From: Fodinibacter sp963730365
GTDB lineage: Bacteria; Actinomycetota; Actinomycetes; Actinomycetales; Dermatophilaceae
Length of the DNA stretch: 64,000 nt
NCBI GenBank assembly: GCA_963730365.1
Contig: CAVSRM010000003.1
Span: 434,001-498,000 of the forward strand
Reading direction: 5' to 3'
The position numbers and the translations under genes were made by a program. Shown here piece after piece: positions 25,970 to 32,599 of the stretch (position 1 is the first letter of the stretch; every line of letters starts with the position of its first letter). Under the pieces are notes generated by a model that was given only the letters and a program-made list of their open reading frames with translations, did not search any database and was not told the DNA's origin.

Positions 25970-27693
25970 GCCCGGCTCCCTTCGGTCTCACGCACGGCAG
26001 GCGGGGCGGTGACGAACCTGCCGCGTCCGGCATAGCGGGTGCTCTTGGCCCCCAGTCGTCTCGGATCCAGGCCGGACCACGGGTGCCCGTCGCGGAAGAA
26101 CGGCCGCCGCGCGAGGAGGGCGACCACCGGGTGGGTGAAGAGGAAGACCACGAGCAGGTCGATGAGCGTGGTGAGGCCGAGGGTGAAGGCGAAGCCGCGC
26201 ACGTTGGAGGTCGCCAGGGTGTACAGGACGAGCGCCGCGAGGAAGTTGACGCCGTCGGCCGCCAGGATCGTGCGCTTGGCCCGGCTCCAGCCGGTTTCCA
26301 CGGCACTCTGCAGGGACCGGCCCTCGCGCAGCTCGTCCCGGATCCGCTCGAAGTAGACGATGAAGCTGTCGGCGGTGAAGCCGATCGCGACGATCAGGCC
26401 CGTCACGCCGGCCATGTCGAGCCGGTAGTTGTGGGACCACCCCAGGATCGTGACGATGAGCAGGGTCAGGCCGGCCGCCACCGCGATCGAGGCGATGGTG
26501 ACGAGCCCGAGGACGCGGTACTGGAGCACGGAGTAGACCACGACGAGGAGGAGCCCCACGAGGCCGGCGATGAGGCCGTAGCGCAGCTGCTCGCTGCCCA
26601 GCGTGGGACTGATGTCGGTGCTCGTCTGAACGTCGAACGACAGCGGGAGAGCACCGAACTTCAGCTGGTCGGAGATGCCTCGGGCCTCGTCGAGGGTGAA
26701 CCCGCCGGTGATGCTGGCACGGCCGTCGAGGATCGCCTCGTTGAAGCGGGGCGCAACGATGACCTGGGAGTCCAGCGTGGCCGCGAGCTGGTTCTGCGGC
26801 TCCGGCAGGCTCACCATCTCCCGGCTGATCTCGGCGTACTGGTCGGCGCCCTCGCTGTTGAGCGTGAGCGCGATCTCCACCTCGCTCGTCACGGCGCCCT
26901 GCTGGTTGGTGCGGTAGCCGGCTGTGGCGTCGCTGATCTTGTCGCCGGAGACGACGACCGGGCCGAGGATGTACTTCGCGGTGCCGTCGAGGTCACAGGT
27001 GACGAGCGGCTTCTCGGGGTCGTCGACGATCCCGTCGAGGGCGTCGGGTTGGGAGCAGTCGAGCGCCTCGTACTCCGCGAGGACGTCCGGGGTGATCCAG
27101 GCCAGGTCCGTCGGGTCGGTGGGCGTCGCGGCGTCCTCGCTGGGCGAGGCCGACGGGCTCGGTGACGGTGACTCGGCAGCCTCGAGGGAGCTGGGCACGG
27201 CGCTGTTGGCCGTGGGTGAGGCCGAGCTGGCGGTGGTCGGGCTCGCGCTGGGGCTCGCGGAGGACGACGGGCTGGGGGACTCGGTCGGCGCCGGCGCGCC
27301 GGCGCCGACGGCCAGCACCGGGCGGAACTGCAGCTGTGAGGACTTGCTGATGGCGTCGCGGGTCTCCTGGGTCGGGACCTCGGGGATGCTCACGACGATG
27401 TTGCGGTCGCCCTGGGTGGTGACCTCGGCCCCCGACACGCCTCCCGCGTCGACGCGCTGGACGATGATGTCGCGGGCCTGGGCGAGCTGCTCCGTGGACA
27501 CCGTCTGGTTGCCCGTGAGGCGCGGCTCCAGCACGATCTGGGTGCCACCCTCGAGGTCCAGGCCCAGCTTGGGCGTGGTCTGGGCGTCGGACCAGTAGAC
27601 CGCGCCGGCGAGCAGGCCGCAGAGGGTCAGGGCGAAGACCGCCAGCCCGATGAGGGCGCGCCTGGCGTAGGTGCGCTGTTGTGCTGCCGCCAT
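25966..27693 (-). CDS. secD: Protein translocase subunit SecD, with low-complexity insertion
   Basis: A 575-residue partner of SecF. Signatures: LGLDLEGGTQIVLEP, the P1 periplasmic domain, and FTLDEARGISDQLKFGALPL, SPTLGSEQLRYGLIAGLVGL and VIAIGFTADSFIVYFERIRD-type membrane parts. Residues about 131-196 are a Ser/Pro/Ala-rich linker (TESPSPSSSASPSASPTTAS and similar) that breaks the periplasmic region; this is an actinobacterial-style insertion but long. ATG at 27693, 1 base after yajC. Confidence 0.95.
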   Translation of the reverse strand: MAAAQQRTYARRALIGLAVFALTLCGLLAGAVYWSDAQTTPKLGLDLEGGTQIVLEPRLTGNQTVSTEQLAQARDIIVQRVDAGGVSGAEVTTQGDRNIVVSIPEVPTQETRDAISKSSQLQFRPVLAVGAGAPAPTESPSPSSSASPSASPTTASSASPTANSAVPSSLEAAESPSPSPSASPSEDAATPTDPTDLAWITPDVLAEYEALDCSQPDALDGIVDDPEKPLVTCDLDGTAKYILGPVVVSGDKISDATAGYRTNQQGAVTSEVEIALTLNSEGADQYAEISREMVSLPEPQNQLAATLDSQVIVAPRFNEAILDGRASITGGFTLDEARGISDQLKFGALPLSFDVQTSTDISPTLGSEQLRYGLIAGLVGLLLVVVYSVLQYRVLGLVTIASIAVAAGLTLLIVTILGWSHNYRLDMAGVTGLIVAIGFTADSFIVYFERIRDELREGRSLQSAVETGWSRAKRTILAADGVNFLAALVLYTLATSNVRGFAFTLGLTTLIDLLVVFLFTHPVVALLARRPFFRDGHPWSGLDPRRLGAKSTRYAGRGRFVTAPPAVRETEGSRA

Positions 27694-27694
27694 C

Positions 27695-27967
27695 TCAGGC
27701 GCCCTCGCCGGCGCGCATGCCGATGGCCCGGCGGTCGAAGCGCAGGAGGGCCCCGGTGCCCGTGTCGATCGTGGCCACCGCGTCGTCGAGCTCGACGATC
27801 CTCCCGTAGAGCCCGGAGGTCGTGACGACGTCCTCGCCCACGGTCAGCGAGCCCTGGAACGCCTGGATCTGCTGGGCTCGGCGTCGCTGGCTCACGAACA
27901 GGAAGACCAGGAGCAGGAACGGGAGGCCTAGCACGAAGAGGTAGCCGATTCCGGCACCGGAGAACAT
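27695..27967 (-). CDS. yajC: Preprotein translocase subunit YajC
   Basis: A 90-residue protein. One N-terminal membrane segment (IGYLFVLGLPFLLLVFLFV), RRRAQQIQAFQGSLTVGEDV and TTSGLYGRIVELDDAVATI are characteristic of YajC, which associates with SecDF. It is first in the yajC-secD-secF operon. ATG start at 27967. Confidence 0.94.
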   Translation of the reverse strand: MFSGAGIGYLFVLGLPFLLLVFLFVSQRRRAQQIQAFQGSLTVGEDVVTTSGLYGRIVELDDAVATIDTGTGALLRFDRRAIGMRAGEGA

Positions 27968-28047
27968 CAGAGATTCGGTCCTTCTGGGTCAGGTCGCCCG
28001 TGCGTGGCGGGCAGTGGTTCGGCCCGGGCGCACCGGGCCAACGGCTG

Positions 28048-28077
28048 AGTCTAGGTGACTCTCCTCGACCTCACCAA
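28048..28077 (-). promoter_or_regulatory. Promoter of the yajC-secD-secF operon
   Basis: Minus-strand TTGGTG (28072-28077), 18-base spacer and TAGACT (28048-28053). It lies between the ruvB stop and yajC, giving a leader of about 75 bases. Confidence 0.5.
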
Positions 28078-28144
28078 CGACGCGCGGGGCGATCCGGTGC
28101 CCGGGTCGCCGGAGGCTGCCCCGCTGGGTGGCGGTGGACCGGCC

Positions 28145-29299
28145 TCAGGTTCCGAAACGCCCGCTGGTTCCTGACTCGTCGCGCTGCTCGTCCGTGAGCG
28201 GGAGCCAGTCCTGCACCGCGGCGGTGCGCGGTGGCTCGAGGCCGAGGTGTCGCCAGCCCAGCCGCGACGCTGCACGGCCCCGGGGAGTGCGGATGAGGTA
28301 GCCCTCGCGCACGAGATAGGGCTCCGCGACGGTCTCGACGGTGTCAGACTCCTCACCGACGGCGACCGCGAGGGTCGACAGGCCGACCGGGCCACCGCCG
28401 AACCGCTTGCAGAGGGCCTCGAGCACGGCCCGGTCAAGACGGTCCAGCCCGGCCTCGTCGACGTCGAACAGCGCCAGGGCCTCCCGTGAGGCGTGCCGGT
28501 CGACGTGCCCGGCGCCGTGCACCTGGGCCCAGTCCCGGACCCGGCGGAGCAGGCGGTTGGCGATGCGGGGGGTGCCTCGCGACCGCCCGGCGATCTCGGC
28601 GATGCCCTCCTCATCGGCCTGGACCGTGAGGAGCCCTGCCGAACGATGCAGGATCGTGACCAGGTCGGCGACGTCGTAGTAGTCGAGGTGGCCGGTGAAG
28701 CCGAACCTGTCGCGCAGCGGCGCCGGGAGCAGCCCTGCGCGGGTGGTGGCCCCCACCACGGTGAATGGCGGGAGGTCGAGAGGGATGGCCGTGGCTCCCG
28801 GCCCCTTCCCGACGATGACGTCGACCCGGAAGTCCTCCATCGCCAGGTAGAGCATCTCCTCGGCGGCTCGGCTCATCCGGTGGATCTCGTCGAGGAAGAG
28901 CACCTCCCCCTCGTCGAGGGAGGACAGCACCGCGGCGAGGTCACCGGCGTGCTGGATGGCCGGCCCGCTCGTCACCCGGATCGGGCGTTCCAGCTCGGCG
29001 GCCACGATCATCGCGAGGGTGGTCTTCCCCAGGCCCGGAGGCCCGGAGAGCAGCACGTGGTCCGGCACGCTCCCCCGCCGTCGCGCCGCCTCGAGCACCA
29101 GTCCGAGCTGGTCACGGACCCGCGGCTGCCCGGGGAACTCGGCCAGCCGCTTCGGCCGCAACGCGGCCTCCACCGCCCGGTCGTCGTCGGTGCCGCCCGC
29201 GTCGACGACCCGAGCTGTCGCCTCGGGGGACGCGCTGGGCTCCTCGAGCTCGCTGGAGAAGCCGGCCGCGGGCCCGGCATCCGGCTGGTTCGCCGTCAC
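28145..29299 (-). CDS. ruvB: Holliday junction helicase RuvB
   Basis: A 384-residue AAA+ motor driving branch migration of Holliday junctions. Walker A LLSGPPGLGKTTLAMIVAAE, Walker B VLFLDEIHRMSRAAEEMLYL, sensor motif GATTRAGLLPAPLRDRFGF and the C-terminal winged helix are present. An acidic N-terminal extension of about 45 residues precedes the core. GTG start overlaps ruvA by 4 bases (GTGA). Confidence 0.97.
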   Translation of the reverse strand: MTANQPDAGPAAGFSSELEEPSASPEATARVVDAGGTDDDRAVEAALRPKRLAEFPGQPRVRDQLGLVLEAARRRGSVPDHVLLSGPPGLGKTTLAMIVAAELERPIRVTSGPAIQHAGDLAAVLSSLDEGEVLFLDEIHRMSRAAEEMLYLAMEDFRVDVIVGKGPGATAIPLDLPPFTVVGATTRAGLLPAPLRDRFGFTGHLDYYDVADLVTILHRSAGLLTVQADEEGIAEIAGRSRGTPRIANRLLRRVRDWAQVHGAGHVDRHASREALALFDVDEAGLDRLDRAVLEALCKRFGGGPVGLSTLAVAVGEESDTVETVAEPYLVREGYLIRTPRGRAASRLGWRHLGLEPPRTAAVQDWLPLTDEQRDESGTSGRFGT

Positions 29300-29901
29300 C
29301 GCCGCAGCTCCCTCAGGGCCAGTCGCAGGTAGGTGGCGATGTCGGCGTCACCGTGATCGCCCGCGGCGACCCGGTCGACGGCGTCGCCGGCCTGCCTGGT
29401 CGACCACCCCAGCCCGACCAGGGCCTCGGTGACCTGGTCGCGCCAGGACCCGCCGGGCCCGTCAGTCGTCGGGCCGGGACCCGCGGCCGCAGACCCGGGC
29501 GCCGCCCCGACCTTGTCGCGCAGCTCCAGGACGAGGCGCTCGGCGGACTTCGCCCCGATGCCGGGGATGGACGTCAGGGCCTTGGCGTCGCCGGCCCGGA
29601 GCGCGGACGCGAGCTGGTCGGGCCCCATGACCGAGAGCATCGCCAGCGCGAGCCGCGGCCCCACACCGGAGACGGTCTGCACGGTCTCGAACATGTCGCG
29701 CTCGGCACCCGTGCCGAAGCCGAACAGGGTCATCGAGTCCTCACGCACCACGAGGCTGGTCGCGAGGGCGGCCTCACTCCCCCGGCGGCACGACGAGGCC
29801 GTGCTCGGCGTGGCGTGCACGAGCATCCCCACGCCGCCGACCTCGATGACGACACGGTCGAGCCCGACGTGGGTCACGGTGCCACGCACCGACGCGATCA
29901 C
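29296..29901 (-). CDS. ruvA: Holliday junction DNA-binding protein RuvA
   Basis: A 201-residue junction-binding subunit. OB-fold N-terminus (MIASVRGTVTHVGLDRVVIE), helix-hairpin-helix TVSGVGPRLALAMLSVMGPD and IPGIGAKSAERLVLELRDKV, a flexible linker, then a C-terminal RuvB-binding domain. GTG start at 29901, overlapping the ruvC stop by 4 bases; the long upstream reading is a shadow of ruvC. Confidence 0.96.
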   Translation of the reverse strand: MIASVRGTVTHVGLDRVVIEVGGVGMLVHATPSTASSCRRGSEAALATSLVVREDSMTLFGFGTGAERDMFETVQTVSGVGPRLALAMLSVMGPDQLASALRAGDAKALTSIPGIGAKSAERLVLELRDKVGAAPGSAAAGPGPTTDGPGGSWRDQVTEALVGLGWSTRQAGDAVDRVAAGDHGDADIATYLRLALRELRR

Positions 29902-30404
29902 GGCCGTGCCGCCAGTCGGTCGAGCCGGGCCGTGGCGACGCCGCGCCAGGCATGGCAGATCGCCAGGGCCAGCGCGTCGGCCGCATCGGCCGGCTTCGGC
30001 TCGACCTCGAGCCCGAGGATGCGGGTCACCATGGCGGCGACCTGTGCCTTCTCGGCGCGTCCGCTGCCGGTCACCGCTGCCTTGACCTCGGTGGGGGTGT
30101 GGAAGACGACGGGGATGCCGCGCTTGCTGGCGGTCAGGAGGGCGACCGCCGTCGCGTGCGCCGTCGTCATCACCGAGGCCACGTTGACGTCGGCGAAGAC
30201 CCGCTCGACGGCGACGACCTCCGGGACGAACCGGTCGAGCCACCGCTCGATCTCGCTCTCGAGGAAGACCAGCCGCTCCCCCGGGTCGGCGTCGCCGGGG
30301 GTGCGCACGACCCCCACCGCGACCATGGCTGCGCGCCCGGGGCGACCGTCGACGACGCCGAGGCCGCACCGGGTCAGTCCGGGGTCGATGCCGAGGACGC
30401 GCAC
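29898..30404 (-). CDS. ruvC: Holliday junction endonuclease RuvC
   Basis: A 168-residue resolvase. The catalytic Asp is in RVLGIDPGLTRCGLGVVD, with further acidic residues in VAVERVFADVNVASVMT and DAADALALAICHAWRG. GTG at 30404 is chosen over the longer frame because GGAAGGAA precedes it and the motif starts immediately. First gene of ruvCAB; a LexA-like box lies about 50 bases upstream. Confidence 0.95.
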   Translation of the reverse strand: MRVLGIDPGLTRCGLGVVDGRPGRAAMVAVGVVRTPGDADPGERLVFLESEIERWLDRFVPEVVAVERVFADVNVASVMTTAHATAVALLTASKRGIPVVFHTPTEVKAAVTGSGRAEKAQVAAMVTRILGLEVEPKPADAADALALAICHAWRGVATARLDRLAARP

Positions 30405-30451
30405 GCGTGGTTCCTTCCGAGCCGGGCTGCCCGGACCACCGGGCACTGTTA

Positions 30452-30463
30452 GAACACCTGTTC
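30452..30463. promoter_or_regulatory. LexA-like SOS box upstream of ruvC
   Basis: GAAC-ACCT-GTTC matches the Gram-positive/actinobacterial LexA operator GAACN4GTTC. It lies just downstream of a TAGCGT -10 (30472-30477, minus strand), where a bound repressor would block ruvCAB transcription. Confidence 0.6.
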
Positions 30464-30582
30464 GGTGCTTCACGCTACACAGCGCGGGGCGTCCGGTCGC
30501 GGAGCAACACGCGTGTCGCGCACGCCGGCGGCATGACCGAGGAGTCGCGTTCTCCTCGCCGGTGCCACAGCTCGGGCAGGGC

Positions 30583-31344
30583 TCAGTCGTCGTCGGCCTC
30601 GAGCTCGGCGAGCACCTCGTCGGGGATGTCGCCGTTCGCGAAGACGTCCTGCACGTCGTCGGAGTCCTCGAGCGCCTCGACGACCCGGATCATCTTCTTC
30701 GCGCCGTCGAGGTCGAGGGGGACCTGGAGGTTGGGCACCCACGATGCCTCGGCGGAGTCGTAGTCGACGCCGGCATCCTGCAGCGCCGTCCGCACGGTCA
30801 CGAAGTCGGTCGCCTCGGAGATGATCTCGAAGGCCTCACCGAGGTCGTTGACCTCGTCGGCACCGGCGTCGAGGACGATCTCGAGGATGTCGTCCTCGCT
30901 CTTCTCGCCCTTGGGCACCACGACCACGCCCTTGCGGTCGAAGACATAGCTGACCGAGCCCGGGTCGGCCAACGCTCCCCCGTTGCGGGTCAGCGCAGTG
31001 CGCACCTCGGCAGCCGCACGGTTGCGGTTGTCGGTGAGGCACTCGATGAGCACCGCCACCCCGCCCGGTGCGTAGCCCTCGTAGGTGATGGTCTCCCAGT
31101 CGGACCCGCCCGCCGTCGCCCCCGAGCCGCGCTTGACGGCGTTGTCGATGTTGTTGTTGGGGACCGAGGACTTCTTGGCCTTCTGGATGGCGTCGTAGAG
31201 CGTCGGGTTGCCCACGGGGTCGCCGCCACCGGTGCGCGCGGCGACCTCGATGTTCTTGATGAGCTTGGCGAAGAGCTTGCCGCGCTTGGCGTCGATCGCC
31301 GCCTTCTTGTGCTTGGTGGTCGCCCACTTGGAGTGGCCGCTCAT
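30583..31344 (-). CDS. yebC: YebC/PmpR family protein
   Basis: A 253-residue protein of the three-domain YebC family: MSGHSKWATTKHKKAAIDAK at the start, GGSDWETITYEGYAPGGVAV and NGGALADPGSVSYVFDRKGV in the middle. Members have been described as transcription regulators and as translation factors easing ribosome stalling; which applies here is open. The ATG overlaps the pdxT stop (ATGA). Confidence 0.95.
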   Translation of the reverse strand: MSGHSKWATTKHKKAAIDAKRGKLFAKLIKNIEVAARTGGGDPVGNPTLYDAIQKAKKSSVPNNNIDNAVKRGSGATAGGSDWETITYEGYAPGGVAVLIECLTDNRNRAAAEVRTALTRNGGALADPGSVSYVFDRKGVVVVPKGEKSEDDILEIVLDAGADEVNDLGEAFEIISEATDFVTVRTALQDAGVDYDSAEASWVPNLQVPLDLDGAKKMIRVVEALEDSDDVQDVFANGDIPDEVLAELEADDD

Positions 31345-31961
31345 GAACGCTCCCTCATGTGTTGCCTGACGATCTCGACGAACAGCTGGTGCACGCGGTG
31401 GTCACCGGTCACCTCCGGGTGGAAGGAGGTGGCCAGGAGGTCACCCTGGCGCGCGGCGACGATCCTACCCGCGGCCGGACCGTGCTCCACCCGGGCGAGC
31501 ACCTGCACGTCCGGCCCGGCCTCCTCGATCCACGGGGCGCGGATGAAGACCGCACGCAGCGGCTCACCCCCGATCTCCCGGATGTGCAGGTCCTCCTCGA
31601 AGGAGTCCACCTGCCGGCCGAAGGCGTTGCGCCGCACCGTGATGTCCAGGCCGCCGAGGGTCTGCTGGTCGGGCCGGGCGTCTGCGATCCGGTCGGCGAG
31701 CATGATCATCCCGGCGCACGACCCGTAGACCGGCATCCCGTCGGCGATCCTCGCCCGCAGGGGGGCCTGGAGGTCGAACGCCCGCACGAGCTTGTCCATC
31801 GTCGTGGACTCGCCTCCGGGGAGCACGAGACCGTCGAGGGCGTCGAGCTCGGCCGGGCGGCGCACGCTGATGGCGTGCACTCCACTTCCTTCCAGGGCGT
31901 GGAGGTGCTCACGCACGTCGCCCTGGACGGCCAGGACGCCGATGGTGGGGGTCGTCGTCAC
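31341..31961 (-). CDS. pdxT: Pyridoxal 5'-phosphate synthase glutaminase subunit
   Basis: A 206-residue class I glutaminase supplying ammonia to PdxS for vitamin B6 synthesis. Catalytic Cys in VYGSCAGMIML and His-Glu in TSFHPEVTGDHR; GVLAVQGDVREHLHALE and VLPGGESTTMDKL are also family motifs. GTG start at 31961, with TAGAGT 8 bases before it, so probably leaderless. pdxS is not adjacent but 4.4 kb away. Confidence 0.96.
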   Translation of the reverse strand: MTTTPTIGVLAVQGDVREHLHALEGSGVHAISVRRPAELDALDGLVLPGGESTTMDKLVRAFDLQAPLRARIADGMPVYGSCAGMIMLADRIADARPDQQTLGGLDITVRRNAFGRQVDSFEEDLHIREIGGEPLRAVFIRAPWIEEAGPDVQVLARVEHGPAAGRIVAARQGDLLATSFHPEVTGDHRVHQLFVEIVRQHMRERS

Positions 31962-31969
31962 GATGCTGG

Positions 31970-31975
31970 ACTCTA
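31970..31975 (-). promoter_or_regulatory. -10 box of pdxT
   Basis: TAGAGT on the minus strand, 8 bases before the GTG of pdxT; it forms a divergent pair with the box at 31989. Confidence 0.45.
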
Positions 31976-31988
31976 CGGGCGGGAGACC

Positions 31989-31994
31989 TAGGCT
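31989..31994 (+). promoter_or_regulatory. -10 box of the GNAT gene (likely leaderless)
   Basis: TAGGCT ends 6 bases before the GTG at 32001, without a ribosome site between. Confidence 0.45.
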
Positions 31995-32000
31995 GCCCGC

Positions 32001-32519
32001 GTGGGTTCCCCTGACGTCAGCGTGCGGGCCCGACGGCCCGAGGACCTCCCTCGACTGGTCGAGGTGCTCGCGGCGCAGCAGCCCTCCTCCGGCTACCCGG
32101 TGCGCTGGCCGCTGCCGATGCCGGTCGAGGAGTTCATCGTGCGCGCGGGCGAGATCCGGGCCTGGGTGTCCACGGCGACGGACCTCGTCGTGGGTCACGT
32201 GTCCATCCTCCGGCCGCGACACGGGTGGGAGACCAAGGCGTGGACCGTGGGAACCGGCCTGGCCGCCGACCGCCTCGCCGCCGTGAGCGTCCTGTTCGTG
32301 GACCCGGCACACCGCGACCGGGGCTTCGGCACCCGGCTCCTCGACACCGCCGTGGCACATGCTCGCGGCCTCGGTCTCACCCCGGTGCTCGACGTCGTGC
32401 AGGAGCACTCGGTCGCCGCCGACCTCTACCGGCGCCGGGGCTGGGAGGTCGTCGCCGAGGTCCGCCCACCCTGGTTGCCCGAGGGCCGGCTCCCCGTGCT
32501 CATGATGATGCTCCGCTGA
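32001..32519 (+). CDS. GNAT-family N-acetyltransferase
   Basis: A 172-residue acetyltransferase. The acetyl-CoA-binding part is VSVLFVDPAHRDRGFGTRLL followed by HSVAADLYRRRGWEVVAEVR. The substrate cannot be told. It is a single-gene unit ended by a strong hairpin and separates pdxT from the rest of the insertion up to pdxS. Confidence 0.85.
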   Translation: MGSPDVSVRARRPEDLPRLVEVLAAQQPSSGYPVRWPLPMPVEEFIVRAGEIRAWVSTATDLVVGHVSILRPRHGWETKAWTVGTGLAADRLAAVSVLFVDPAHRDRGFGTRLLDTAVAHARGLGLTPVLDVVQEHSVAADLYRRRGWEVVAEVRPPWLPEGRLPVLMMMLR

Positions 32520-32526
32520 GCACGGC

Positions 32527-32565
32527 GCAGGGCCCGCCGGGAGACGAGCTCCCGACGGGCCCTGC
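32527..32565 (+). terminator. Strong terminator between convergent GNAT and M6 peptidase genes
   Basis: GCAGGGCCCG (32527-32536) pairs with CGGGCCCTGC (32556-32565), then one mismatch and CGGGAG/CTCCCG, with a 5-base loop. It can serve both convergent genes. Confidence 0.75.
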
Positions 32566-32569
32566 GGTG

Positions 32570-32597
32570 TCGTGCTGGTCGTGCTGGCCGTGCTGGT
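32570..32597. repeat. Three tandem 9-base repeats
   Basis: Three near-identical copies of a CGTGCTGG-based 9-mer follow the terminator, just before the M6 peptidase stop codon. No function is apparent. Confidence 0.45.
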
Positions 32598-32599
32598 GG

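Noticed and set aside
32570..32597. Start of a CRISPR array
   Set aside because: The repeats are 9 bases and directly adjacent with no spacers.
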